Shown: positions 43,080-51,184 of the stretch, piece after piece | Position numbering within the stretch: position 1 is the first letter of the stretch | Layout of the letters: every line of letters starts with the position of its first letter | NCBI GenBank assembly: GCA_964570845.1 | Contig: CAZMZB010000001.1 | Coordinates: 341,960-405,959, forward strand | DNA length: 64,000 bases | Direction: 5' to 3' | From: CAZLCC01 sp964570845 | GTDB taxonomy: Bacteria; Patescibacteriota; Saccharimonadia; Saccharimonadales; Saccharimonadaceae | The notes under the pieces: model-generated | The model's input: only the letters and a program-made list of their open reading frames with translations | Databases searched by the model: none | Told to the model about the DNA's origin: nothing | Translations under genes and position numbers: made by a program

Positions 43080-44894
43080 ATGGAGAGAAAAGACAAAATA
43101 TTCAAAATGCGCCACAGTTTGGCACATATTTTAGCTGCCGCTGTGCAGCGTTTGTGGCCAGAGGCAAAATTTGGTGTTGGGCCAGTGGTGGAAAATGGTT
43201 TTTATTACGACATTGATATTCCTGGCGTGACTATTTCGACTGATGATTTCCAGCGTATTGAAAAAGAAATGCAGAAAATCATTCAAGAAGGGCAAGTGTT
43301 TGAGCGCAGTGAGAAGCTGATTGATGAGGCAATTGAGTGGGCAAAGACTGCGAATCAGCCATATAAAGAAGAACTTCTTAATGATTTGAAGCGTTCTGGC
43401 ACCACGGTAGCGAAAGATATTGATAGCGAAGAGCTTGGCATTGAGAGTCAGGATGGCGCAGCTGTTGAGTCAGTTTCTTTTTATCAAAACGGGGATTTTC
43501 TCGATCTTTGCCGAGGGCCGCATGTTGAGAATACGAAAGAAACCGGGGCATTTAAACTGATGCGAGTGGCCGGTGCGTATTGGCGGGGTAAAGAAGGTAA
43601 TCCACAAATGCAACGTATCTATGGGGTTGCATTTGAGACGAGCGAAGAGCTAGATAAATACTTACAAATGTTAGAGGAAGCAAAGAAACGCGACCATCGT
43701 AAGCTTGGAAAAGAATTGGATCTTTATACAACCTCCCCACTAGTTGGCGTGGGTCTGCCGATGTTTACACCGCGAGGAACAGTTTTACGTGAGGTATTGG
43801 CGGAGTATTCTAATCAGCTTCGTCAAAAGTTTGGGTTTGAGAAGGTGTGGACACCGCATATTACTAAAAAAGATTTATATGAAGTGTCTGGGCATTGGGC
43901 AAAGTTTGGCGACGAGCTCTTTTTAGTCAAAAGCCAAGAAACGAGCGATGAAATGGCACTAAAACCAATGAATTGCCCACATCATACGCAAATTTTTGCG
44001 TCTCAACCACGCAGTTATCGAGATATGCCGGTGAGATTTATTGAAACGACAACTGATTATCGAGATGAGAAAACAGGTGAGCTGGGCGGTTTGAGCCGTG
44101 TACGCTCTTTAACGCAAGATGATAGCCATGTTTTTTGTCGACCAGATCAAATTGAGCAGGAAATAGACAATCTGTTAGCTGCTGCGAGTGAGTTTTATGC
44201 GACTATCGACATGAAGCTGAAAGTGCGCCTCAGTTATCGTGATGATTCAGATATCTATTTGGGCGATAATGCGTTGTGGCAGTCGGCTCAAAAGCAACTG
44301 AAGCAAGCGGTACAAAAGAATAATCTGGAATATTTTGAAGAAGAAGGTGAAGCAGCCTTCTATGGACCGAAGATTGATTTTATGGCGACTGATGCAATTG
44401 GTCGTGAACATCAAGTAGCGACCGTACAGCTTGATTTTGTACAGCCTGAGCGCTTTTCATTGAGCTATACTGCTCAAGACAGTTCTAAGCAACAGCCAGT
44501 CATGATTCATTGTGCGCTTTTAGGGAGTATCGAAAGATTCTTAAGTGTATTTATTGAACACACGGGTGGCTGGTTTCCGTTTTGGACTGCGCCAGAACAA
44601 GTACGTATTTTGACGATCAATGATAATGTAAAAGATTATGTTGAAGAAATTACAGCGATATTATCAGAGGTAACATCAATGAATCCTGTGAAATACAATG
44701 AAGTGAGATTTATGGTAGATAATCGAAATGAAAGTTTGGGTAAGAAAATCCGTGAAGCAACGTCAATGAAGATTCCTGTGCAGCTTATTGTTGGACCGAA
44801 AGATAAAGAAGCTCGAGAGGTGAGCGTGCGCACACAGCAGGGTGAAGAAAAAGTTGCTCTCGAGAAATTAAAAGATTACGTAACATCTCTATAA
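43080..44894 (+). CDS. thrS: Threonyl-tRNA synthetase lacking the TGS domain
   Basis: About 604 aa. It starts directly at the editing domain (MRHSLAHILAAAVQRLWP, with HxxxH, then DLCRGPHV). Class II core follows: motif 2 region RFIETTTDYRDEKTGELGGLSRVRSLTQDDSHVF, zinc ligand Cys in KPMNCPHHTQIF, motif 3 GSIERFLSVFIEHTGGWFPFW; C-terminal anticodon-binding domain. E. coli ThrRS has an N-terminal TGS domain of ~60 residues that is absent here. ATG 43080 is chosen because a TACAAT -10 box (43064-43069) ends 10 nt upstream. A 1-nt overlap joins it to the ATL gene. Confidence 0.96.
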   Translation: MERKDKIFKMRHSLAHILAAAVQRLWPEAKFGVGPVVENGFYYDIDIPGVTISTDDFQRIEKEMQKIIQEGQVFERSEKLIDEAIEWAKTANQPYKEELLNDLKRSGTTVAKDIDSEELGIESQDGAAVESVSFYQNGDFLDLCRGPHVENTKETGAFKLMRVAGAYWRGKEGNPQMQRIYGVAFETSEELDKYLQMLEEAKKRDHRKLGKELDLYTTSPLVGVGLPMFTPRGTVLREVLAEYSNQLRQKFGFEKVWTPHITKKDLYEVSGHWAKFGDELFLVKSQETSDEMALKPMNCPHHTQIFASQPRSYRDMPVRFIETTTDYRDEKTGELGGLSRVRSLTQDDSHVFCRPDQIEQEIDNLLAAASEFYATIDMKLKVRLSYRDDSDIYLGDNALWQSAQKQLKQAVQKNNLEYFEEEGEAAFYGPKIDFMATDAIGREHQVATVQLDFVQPERFSLSYTAQDSSKQQPVMIHCALLGSIERFLSVFIEHTGGWFPFWTAPEQVRILTINDNVKDYVEEITAILSEVTSMNPVKYNEVRFMVDNRNESLGKKIREATSMKIPVQLIVGPKDKEAREVSVRTQQGEEKVALEKLKDYVTSL

Positions 44895-45235
44895 TGCAGC
44901 GAAAACCAACTGACCAAGGTTTTAAGAACAGAGTGTATGATTTAGTGGCGCAAATTCCTTATGGTAAGGTGATGACTTATGGTGATATTGCAGCTTTGTG
45001 CGGACAAGCGCATGCTGCGAGGATTGTGGGTGGTTTGGCTCACTTTGGACCAACTGAACTGCCGTGGCACCGAGTGGTAAATCGGCAGGGCAGTTTAGCA
45101 AGCGGTTATTATGGCGGGAAGCTCGGACACAAAAAAGCACTTGAAGCTGAGGGATTTGAGGTTGACGATAATTTTTTGATTGTCAATTTTGAGGAATATC
45201 GATGGTATCCAGAGATACAAACACCCAGCCATTGA
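44894..45235 (+). CDS. Alkyltransferase-like protein (ATL)
   Basis: 113 aa. The Ogt/MGMT DNA-binding core is present (VAQIPYGKVMTYGDIAALCGQAHAARIVGGLAHFG), but the active-site PCHRV is PWHRV, the Trp-for-Cys change that defines ATL proteins. ATLs bind O6-alkylguanine without repairing it and hand it to nucleotide excision repair. It is coupled to thrS (1-nt overlap) and to miaA (34-nt overlap). Confidence 0.92.
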   Translation: MQRKPTDQGFKNRVYDLVAQIPYGKVMTYGDIAALCGQAHAARIVGGLAHFGPTELPWHRVVNRQGSLASGYYGGKLGHKKALEAEGFEVDDNFLIVNFEEYRWYPEIQTPSH

Positions 45236-46143
45236 TTGTCATTGTTGGACCAACGGCGAGTGGAAAAACAACCGCTGCAATTGAAATAGCTAAGAAAGTT
45301 GGTGGAGAAATTATCTGTGCTGATTCTCGCACGGTTTATAAGGGTATGGATATCGGCACAGCCAAGCCAACCCTAGAGCAACAGAAAGAAGTATCTCACC
45401 ACCTCCTCGATGTGGTGTACCCTGATGAAAAGTTTTCAGCGGCTGATTTTCAAAAACTTGCAAAAGAGGAAATTACTGATATTCGTTCTCGAAAAAAAGT
45501 GCCAATCATGGTTGGCGGGACGGGTTTATATGTTGACAGTATCATTTTTGATTATGTATTTGGTGTTCAATCTTCAGAAAAGTTGCGCAAAAAGTTTGAA
45601 AAATCCACAATTGAGGAATTATGGGAATATTGTGTTAAAAACAATGTAGAATTACCTGAAAATAAACATAATAAACGATATATTATTCGAGCAATTGAAC
45701 AAAATGGTATCAATAACCACAAGCGTAATAAGATTATTGATAACTGTTTTGTTGTTGGAATAGCTACGGATAAAGAAGAGCTGAGAAGAAGAATTATGAC
45801 CAGAGCAAACGGTATATTTTCCGAAGAATTGATGCAAGAGACACAACGTTTAGCTGATATATATGGCTGGAGCCATGAGTCCATGACAGCGAATATATAT
45901 GCTTTGGCCGATAAGGTCAATCGTCAAGAACTCACCCGGGAAGAAGCTTTGGAAAAGTTCGTTACTCTAGACTGGAGGCTTGCCAAAAGACAGCTGACCT
46001 GGCTAAAACGCAATCAAGAAATAGCGTGGGTGAATAGGCAGAGGGTGATAGATGTCGTTATGAAATATTTTACTGCTCGTCAAACATGGCTTAACTGTGC
46101 TACTATAGAACACGATAGTTATACGAGGGACAGTTATGATTGA
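45202..46143 (+). CDS. miaA: tRNA dimethylallyltransferase MiaA
   Basis: 313 aa. P-loop VIVGPTASGKTTAAIEIAKKVGGEIICADSRTVYKGMDIGTAKP, then HHLLDVVYPDEKFSAADFQ and GGTGLYVDSIIFDY. The C-terminal region with RRELTWLKR-like RQLTWLKRNQEIAWV is typical. Adds dimethylallyl to A37 of UNN-reading tRNAs. It overlaps both neighbours. Confidence 0.96.
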   Translation: MVSRDTNTQPLIVIVGPTASGKTTAAIEIAKKVGGEIICADSRTVYKGMDIGTAKPTLEQQKEVSHHLLDVVYPDEKFSAADFQKLAKEEITDIRSRKKVPIMVGGTGLYVDSIIFDYVFGVQSSEKLRKKFEKSTIEELWEYCVKNNVELPENKHNKRYIIRAIEQNGINNHKRNKIIDNCFVVGIATDKEELRRRIMTRANGIFSEELMQETQRLADIYGWSHESMTANIYALADKVNRQELTREEALEKFVTLDWRLAKRQLTWLKRNQEIAWVNRQRVIDVVMKYFTARQTWLNCATIEHDSYTRDSYD

Positions 46144-46723
46144 CTCATTATTTGGTTCAAAAACACGGGTGAAACTTCTGCATTTATTCCTTAATAATCC
46201 AGGAAAGGCTTTTTATGTACGTGAGATCACCCGCAAAATTGATGAACAAATAAATTCTGTTCGTCGAGAACTTGCGAATATGCTTAGCGTCGGGGTTATT
46301 AAGAGTGATAGTTCAGATAATAAGCTTTATTACGAGGTGAACCAGCAGTACGAGCATTATAAACCGCTGCGACAGATTTTTGCAGATGGTCCGATTGATG
46401 AAGTTGAGCAAAAACCTGAACCATATGCTGATCAGGCTCGACTAAAACAGCTGGGCGATGTGCGTCTGGTCGTTTTGTGCGGGAGCTTAGTGCATCATTC
46501 TGCCAGCAAAGTTGATGTATTGCTCGTCGGTCGGCTTAATAAGACCCAAGTGAAGCGATATGTTAAAGAGTTGGAGGCATCTGAAGATAAAGAGCTAAAT
46601 TATACTGTTATGTCATATGATGATTTTTATTATCGACTGAGCGTGAAAGATAAGTTTATTACGGAAATAATAAGCGGCAAGCATACGGTTTTGTTGGATA
46701 CCGAGAAAATACTGAAGGGCTAA
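46136..46723 (+). CDS. Winged-helix regulator fused to a degenerate nucleotidyltransferase-like domain
   Basis: 195 aa. Residues 1-~80 are a winged helix (SKTRVKLLHLFLNNPGKAFYVREITRKIDEQINSVRRELANMLSVGVI). Residues ~105-190 resemble an MNT-type nucleotidyltransferase (VVLCGSLVHHSASKVDVLLVGRL), with GS kept but the usual spaced Asp pair reduced to one Asp. It overlaps miaA by 8 nt and precedes the MBL gene. Probably a DNA-binding sensor with an inactive NTase fold. Confidence 0.75.
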   Translation: MIDSLFGSKTRVKLLHLFLNNPGKAFYVREITRKIDEQINSVRRELANMLSVGVIKSDSSDNKLYYEVNQQYEHYKPLRQIFADGPIDEVEQKPEPYADQARLKQLGDVRLVVLCGSLVHHSASKVDVLLVGRLNKTQVKRYVKELEASEDKELNYTVMSYDDFYYRLSVKDKFITEIISGKHTVLLDTEKILKG

Positions 46724-46737
46724 AGGAGGAATAAAAT

Positions 46738-47376
46738 ATGGAAATCGAATATAAAGGTGCAAATTGCTTAGAAATTACAGTTAATAAAGCCGTGGTAGTC
46801 GTCGATCCAAAACTATCATTGGTTGGGCTGAAAGACTATGCACCTAAAGATACTATTCAAATAGCTACCTCTGAGGAATTTATAGTGCGTAATGCAGGGC
46901 AGAAACTTACTATTGATGGACCTGGCGAATATGAGGTTTCTAATGTGTCCGTAAAGGGGGTTTCTGCGGGTCGCCATATTGATACTGAGCTAGATGAGCA
47001 TAAAGCGACTATTTATCGTTTAGAGGCAAATGGGATTCGAGTTGGTATTATTGGGCATATTCAGGGTAAACTGAGTGATGCTCAGCTTGAGGAGTTGGGT
47101 GTTCTGGATGTTCTTTGCATTCCTGTCGGAGGTAGAGGATACACGCTTGATGCGCATGCTGCGGTTGCAATGACGCGTCAAATTGGACCAAAAATGGTTA
47201 TTCCAACGCATTATGCTGATAAGCAGTTGAATTATGAAGTTCCACAAGATGAATTAACACCATTTATGCAAGAGTTGGCAGCATCTTCCAGTGAAACAAC
47301 AGCAAAGTTAAAGCTCAAGAGTAGTGGAGTATTGCCTGAGACATTAACGCTTGTTGAGCTAACTCGTACCTCTTAA
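46738..47376 (+). CDS. UlaG-like metallo-beta-lactamase-fold protein, metal site degraded
   Basis: 212 aa. The fold is recognisable from MEIEYKGANCLEI, KLTIDGPGEYEVSNVSVKG, VLCIPVGGRGYTLDAHAAVAMTRQIGPKMVIPTHY. The HxHxDH motif expected after the first beta strands is replaced by QIATSEEFI, leaving few metal ligands (H in DAHAA and THY). It is therefore likely catalytically altered or inactive. AAAGGAGG precedes the ATG. It pairs with the regulator 14 nt upstream and is followed by a terminator. Confidence 0.82.
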   Translation: MEIEYKGANCLEITVNKAVVVVDPKLSLVGLKDYAPKDTIQIATSEEFIVRNAGQKLTIDGPGEYEVSNVSVKGVSAGRHIDTELDEHKATIYRLEANGIRVGIIGHIQGKLSDAQLEELGVLDVLCIPVGGRGYTLDAHAAVAMTRQIGPKMVIPTHYADKQLNYEVPQDELTPFMQELAASSSETTAKLKLKSSGVLPETLTLVELTRTS

Positions 47377-47397
47377 TCCTAAGTTTATTGGAAAGAT

Positions 47398-47430
47398 AAA
47401 AGAGTGTCTTATAAACTAGACACTCTTTTT
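47398..47430. terminator. Bidirectional terminator between the MBL gene and rpmB
   Basis: AAAGAGTGTCT pairs with AGACACTCTTT, flanked by A and T runs. It serves two convergent genes. Confidence 0.88.
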
Positions 47431-47445
47431 AATGTAAGAGAAGGC

Positions 47446-47637
47446 TTAAAGAACGCCTTTTTTCTTGAGAGTCCGAATTGCCTGGGTGCTCAAAGTCATG
47501 GTTACTTTTTTACCATCAAGCAAAAATGTTTTTTTCTGAAGGTTGGGTTTAAATACTCGCTTTGTTCGGCGTAATGAAAAACTCACGTTATGTCCGTGCT
47601 GCTTACCTTTGCCTGTCATTTCACATCGTGATGCCAT
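47446..47637 (-). CDS. rpmB: 50S ribosomal protein L28
   Basis: 63 aa. MASRCEMTGKGKQHGHNVSFSLRRTKRVFKPNLQKKTFLLDGKKVTMTLSTQAIRTLKKKG is the standard L28 pattern, basic and rRNA-binding. Length is typical. Convergent with the MBL gene and divergent from the site-2 protease. Confidence 0.96.
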   Translation of the reverse strand: MASRCEMTGKGKQHGHNVSFSLRRTKRVFKPNLQKKTFLLDGKKVTMTLSTQAIRTLKKKGVL

Positions 47638-47718
47638 AATCTCTTTTCTCTCTTTCTACAATCATCAATACTACTGTTTTTTATGCACTGAGTCAAGTGC
47701 TTGCTATACTTGTGTGGT

Positions 47719-48354
47719 ATGGATATTGCATTTATCGCTACACTTATTGTGATAATTCTTATTTCAATGACGCTACACGAGGCGATGCACGCTTTTACGA
47801 GCTATTGGCTAGGCGATCACACAGCTAAATCAGAAGGGAGATTAACACTTAATCCAATTGCACATATCGACCCCTTTTTGACGCTTATATTGCCAGTCGC
47901 GCTTGCTTTAACGGGGGCACCAATTTTTGGCGGCGCAAAACCAGTACCATTTAACCCGATGCATCTTCGCTATGGGGATTTCGGACCAGCAATTGTTGCG
48001 ATAGCTGGACCACTAACAAACTTTCTCTTAGCCTTTCTTGGGTTTATCGTTTTTGTGATGGTCGGCGGCTCGCATACTGCAGCAGGTGGTATTGTCTTTT
48101 TGTTTATCACAGTTAATTTGGGCTTTTTCTTATTTAATATCCTTCCCATTCCACCACTTGATGGTTCACGAGTGCTCTATGCTTTTGCGCCTGATACCGC
48201 AAGACGAGTGATGGAAATGATAGAGCAATATGGGATTATCCTGGTTTTCGTTCTAGTCTTGTTCTTTGGCCAATATATTGGTGCTTTTATGCGGGCAGGA
48301 ATCAACTTCTTCTTAGAATTATTTAGTGCACTCTTTGGCGTGAGAGTGCTATAA
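47719..48354 (+). CDS. Site-2 protease family (M50) intramembrane metalloprotease
   Basis: About 211 aa, compact. HEAMH (~residues 22-26) is the zinc HExxH motif in a membrane helix; LNPIAHIDPFLTLILPVAL and NILPIPPLDGSRVLY carry the second conserved Asp motif. No PDZ domain, unlike RseP. ATG 47719 is chosen because a TATACT box with TGC ends ~8 nt upstream. Its end contains the promoter of the adjacent RNA. The substrate is unknown. Confidence 0.9.
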   Translation: MDIAFIATLIVIILISMTLHEAMHAFTSYWLGDHTAKSEGRLTLNPIAHIDPFLTLILPVALALTGAPIFGGAKPVPFNPMHLRYGDFGPAIVAIAGPLTNFLLAFLGFIVFVMVGGSHTAAGGIVFLFITVNLGFFLFNILPIPPLDGSRVLYAFAPDTARRVMEMIEQYGIILVFVLVLFFGQYIGAFMRAGINFFLELFSALFGVRVL

Positions 48355-48355
48355 T
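48347..48355 (+). promoter_or_regulatory. Extended -10 of the 48.36-kb RNA
   Basis: TGCTATAAT embedded in the last codons and stop of the site-2 protease gene, pointing into the intergenic RNA. Confidence 0.7.
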
Positions 48356-48358
48356 AAA

Positions 48359-48521
48359 GGTATCCCAAGCATTCTCGCTTAGGTGCATATGATTTTCCTG
48401 AATAATCATATGATTGGGAGCTTTACATGGTATGCTTCCGTGGAGGCATATTGCGAGCACCCACCTTGCAATTACGCGGGGAGATATCTCGCATTGACGC
48501 GGGGGTGCCTCTGGGGTAACC
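48359..48521 (+). ncRNA. Candidate structured RNA, ~163 nt
   Basis: A gene-free interval folds into a closed multibranch. GGTATCCC (48359-48366) pairs with GGGGTAACC (48513-48521) allowing one bulge. Inside: hairpin CATATGATT/AATCATATG (about 48388-48414), TATGC-TCC/GGA-GGCATA (about 48432-48452), and GAGCACCC/GGGTGCCTC around a GAGATATCTC palindrome (about 48455-48511). It has its own extended -10 and precedes tRNA-Pro. 6S RNA is a possibility but I cannot show it; the SRP tetraloop motif is absent. Confidence 0.55.
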
Positions 48522-48534
48522 TATGATTTTATAC

Positions 48535-48610
48535 CGGGGTGTGGCGCAGTTGGTAGCGCGTACGGCTGGGGGTCGTGAGGTCGCTGGTTCAAGTCCAGTC
48601 ACCCCGACCA
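48535..48610 (+). tRNA. tRNA-Pro (anticodon GGG)
   Basis: Acceptor CGGGGTG/CACCCCG with C1-G72 as in tRNA-Pro, D arm GCGC/GCGC, anticodon stem TACGG/TCGTG with wobbles and loop CTGGGGG, T arm CTGG-TTCAAGT-CCAG, encoded CCA. Confidence 0.93.
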
Positions 48611-48732
48611 GTGGAGAGACGATAGATGAGCCCGAGTCACTCTAGGGCAGAGAAACTACTCCTATATGCTAGAATTAGGTTTGAAGTAAATCGCAAAACT
48701 AGCTTATCCGAAAAGTGAGAATTGAAGAAAAT

Positions 48733-49605
48733 ATGAAACAAAAAGTATCGGTGAGAGCATTGGTGAAGCATGACAGTAAGGTCTTGCTTTTAAAACGTGC
48801 CAGTGGTCGAGAATCGATTCTGGGAAAATATGAGCTACCAGGCGGCAGTGTAAATTTTAAAGAGCAGCCAGAAGACGCGCTCAGAAGATATCTCGTTGCG
48901 CATACAGGTGTCAGTCCTGCCTCTGTGCAGCTTTTTGATGTCGTTAGCTTCATAGACCCAGATGACCCTCTGGTGCAATATATTTTTATTCTTTATTTAG
49001 TAGGTCTCAGTACAGCCGATAGAAGTATTCAGCTGAGCGATGTTTACAGTAAGTATATATGGAATAAGTTGTCAGAAATACAACCTAATCTTATTACTAC
49101 TTCAACGATTACTCTGTTAGGGTTGGTGAATTCTAATGACAGCACATCACAAGGCGATAAAGCTTATGATAATAATGTAGATAAAATAACATCGGATATA
49201 CATATTGTTTATTCAGATGGAGGCTCAAGGGGTAATCCTGGCCCTTCGGCAACCGGATTTGTTATTATGAACGCCCAAGAAGAAGTGATTACTGAGGGCG
49301 GCACGTATTTAGGTGTAACAACAAATAATCAAGCGGAGTATCAGGCGGTGTATGCTGCACTGCAGAAAGCAGCTGAATTAGGTATTAAGCACATTGATTT
49401 TAGGCTGGATAGTAATCTTGTAGTCAATCAGCTTAATGGAGTATATAAGATAAAGAACAGAGACTTATGGCCTATCTATGAAAAAATTAAAGAGCTGACG
49501 ACTCAGTTTGATCATATTACATTTACGCACGTACGGCGTGAATTCAACAGATTTGCTGATGGTATTGTAAATAAAGTGCTTGATGAGCATAATGAAAGTT
49601 CTTAA
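48733..49605 (+). CDS. Fusion of a degenerate Nudix domain with RNase HI
   Basis: About 290 aa. Residues 1-~140 are a Nudix fold: KVLLLKRASGRESILGKYELPGGSVNFKEQPEDALRRYLVAHTGV. The Nudix box keeps the leading Gly-Glu spacing and Arg, but the REUxEE glutamates read RYLVAH, so hydrolysis is unlikely. Residues ~155-290 are RNase HI with YSDGGSRGNPGPS (Asp), NQAEYQAVYAAL (Glu), RLDSNLVVNQL (Asp) and RFADGIVN (Asp), a full DEDD set. The start is ATG 48733; a GTG 18 nt upstream is possible. It is followed by rnpB. Confidence 0.85.
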   Translation: MKQKVSVRALVKHDSKVLLLKRASGRESILGKYELPGGSVNFKEQPEDALRRYLVAHTGVSPASVQLFDVVSFIDPDDPLVQYIFILYLVGLSTADRSIQLSDVYSKYIWNKLSEIQPNLITTSTITLLGLVNSNDSTSQGDKAYDNNVDKITSDIHIVYSDGGSRGNPGPSATGFVIMNAQEEVITEGGTYLGVTTNNQAEYQAVYAALQKAAELGIKHIDFRLDSNLVVNQLNGVYKIKNRDLWPIYEKIKELTTQFDHITFTHVRREFNRFADGIVNKVLDEHNESS

Positions 49606-49628
49606 GAGAAAATGGAGTATAATGGAGG

Positions 49629-49980
49629 AAGGGTAGATTGCTAGGTTATCACTTGCAATTTTGCGAGAGGAAAGTCCGGGCAACATAGGGCAGGACAGTT
49701 GCTAACGGCAACCAGAGGTGACTCTAGGGAAAGTGCCACAGAGACAATACCGCCTTCTTCGGAAGGTAAGGGTGAAAAGAGTGAGGTAAGAGCTTACAGT
49801 TAAATATGGCGACATATTTGAGAGGTAAACCCTGTCTGTTGCAAGGAGGTCTGTTTTCGTTCCTCGTGAGCGATGGTAGCCCGCCAACAGGCTGATTTAA
49901 TCCGCTTAACTGCATAGGTGACTGTGTGGTCAGATAGATGATAACCCACGACAAAACCCGGCTTATCGGCAGTCTATCCT
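49629..49980 (+). ncRNA. rnpB: RNase P RNA
   Basis: Catalytic RNA of RNase P, maturing tRNA 5' ends. Conserved GAGAGGAAAGTCCGGGC (P4/CR-I region), the ACAGAGACAATACCGCC segment, TGAAAAGAGTGAGGTAAGAGCTTACAG, and the 3' P4 strand ACAAAACCCGGCTTATC are present. The 5' GGGTAGATTGC pairs with the 3' GCAGTCTATCC (P1). A TATAAT box at 49618-49623 precedes it. Confidence 0.95.
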
Positions 49981-50022
49981 ATAGTAAAATACACCCATTT
50001 TAATGGGTGTATTTTACTATAG
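49979..50022. terminator. Perfect 20-bp inverted repeat ending rnpB and rplT
   Basis: Two 20-nt arms (49979-49998 and 50003-50022) are exactly complementary around the loop TTTA. Convergent rnpB and rplT share it as a bidirectional terminator. Confidence 0.85.
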
Positions 50023-50036
50023 GAAACAAAAAGTGA

Positions 50037-50381
50037 TTATTTAGAGCCAGCTTCTTTGATAGCAGAAAATACTTTTGGTTCGTTCACGGCAAGTTCAGCG
50101 AGTGTTTTTCTGTCGAGCTCAATATTGTTCTTTTTAAGCCCGGCGATGAAACGGCCGTATGTTGTGCCGTTCTCGCGTGCAGCAGCGTTGATACGGGTGA
50201 TCCATAGGCTACGGATGTCTCGCTTTTTATTCCGTCGATCTCGGTAAGAATATTGTAGTGCTCGAATAACAGCCTGTTTAGCTAAACGATATGAACTACG
50301 GCGTGAAGCCTGCATACCTTTTGCTGCTTTAATAGTTTTCTTGTGTCTACGTCGTGTAGCGACTCCTCGTTTTACTCTCAT
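50037..50381 (-). CDS. rplT: 50S ribosomal protein L20
   Basis: 114 aa. MRVKRGVATRRRHKKTIKAAKGMQASRRSSYRLAKQAVIRALQYSYRDRRNKKRDIRSLWITRINAA is a textbook L20, basic N-terminal arm and C-terminal domain. One base after rpmI; last gene of infC-rpmI-rplT. Confidence 0.98.
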   Translation of the reverse strand: MRVKRGVATRRRHKKTIKAAKGMQASRRSSYRLAKQAVIRALQYSYRDRRNKKRDIRSLWITRINAAARENGTTYGRFIAGLKKNNIELDRKTLAELAVNEPKVFSAIKEAGSK

Positions 50382-50382
50382 C

Positions 50383-50580
50383 TTACTTTGCTCCTAATGC
50401 TCGCTTTATATTCTTACCAATAGACCCGCTCACCGAAGTTGGGGTATTAATATTCCTCTTTCGACTCTTGCTTTTCTTGGCTAGTAAATGTTTGCCAAAA
50501 GCACGACGACGCATAAGCTTGCCTGTTGAGGTCTTCTTGATGCGCTTGGCAGTTCCTTTGTGCGTTTTTAGCTTTGGCAT
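50383..50580 (-). CDS. rpmI: 50S ribosomal protein L35
   Basis: 65 aa. MPKLKTHKGTAKRIKKTSTGKLMRRRAFGKHLLAKKSKSRKRNIN is a standard L35. Contiguous with infC upstream and rplT downstream, with no intergenic space. Confidence 0.97.
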   Translation of the reverse strand: MPKLKTHKGTAKRIKKTSTGKLMRRRAFGKHLLAKKSKSRKRNINTPTSVSGSIGKNIKRALGAK

Positions 50581-51087
50581 TTATTTACTCCTTACAACTA
50601 TACTTAGGTTTCTTCCTGCTAACTGGGGTTTTTGTTCTATGATTACTTCTTCGCCGAGCTCATCGATGATTTTCTGAGCTAGTTCAAAGCCTAATTCTTT
50701 ATGAGCCATTTCACGGCCCCTGAAGAAAAGAACGATTTTGACCTTATGGCCACTTTCGAGAAAGCTTTTAATCTTTCTTAGTTTGATTTCAAGGTCGTGA
50801 GCTCCTATCTTGAGGCCAAGTCGCATCTGCTTAAGGTCGTTAGCCTTGCTTCGCTTACGATTTTGCTGTTGCTCTTTCATTTTCTGGTATTGATATTTAC
50901 CCCAGTCGATGATTTTTGCTACAGGTGGATTAGCCTGAGGAGAAATCTCTACAAGGTCAAGACCTTTAATTTCAGCTTCTTTTAAGGCGTCTTCACGCGA
51001 TAAAATCCCAAGCTGATTGCCATCAGAACCAATAACACGCAGCTCAGAAGCACGAATAGCCTCGTTGATGCGAACTGACTTGCTAAT
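50581..51087 (-). CDS. infC: Translation initiation factor IF-3 with an AUU start
   Basis: About 168 aa. The frame continues 69 codons upstream of the first ATG (50880) and encodes the IF-3 N domain: VRINEAIRASELRVIGSDGNQLGILSREDALKEAEIKGLDLVEISPQANPPVAKIIDWGKY. The C domain follows (MRLGLKIGAHDLEIKLRKIKSFLESGHKVKIVLFFRGREMAHKELG). Between the upstream in-frame stop and this segment there is no ATG, GTG or TTG, only ATT at 51087, preceded by AGGAG at 9 nt. AUU starts on infC are the classic autoregulated case in other bacteria. Confidence 0.92.
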   Translation of the reverse strand: MSKSVRINEAIRASELRVIGSDGNQLGILSREDALKEAEIKGLDLVEISPQANPPVAKIIDWGKYQYQKMKEQQQNRKRSKANDLKQMRLGLKIGAHDLEIKLRKIKSFLESGHKVKIVLFFRGREMAHKELGFELAQKIIDELGEEVIIEQKPQLAGRNLSIVVRSK

Positions 51088-51184
51088 TTTTAAGAACTCC
51101 TCTCACGGCATTTAGCAGTTAACTTTTGCTCACTGATCATTTTAACAAATTATTCTCGAGATAGCAACAGATATACGCCGTTTC

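Noticed and set aside
48359..48521. SRP (4.5S) RNA assignment of this RNA or the one at 54113
   Set aside because: Neither contains the conserved GGAA-type tetraloop with the AGGNNCGGAAGG.AGCA core.
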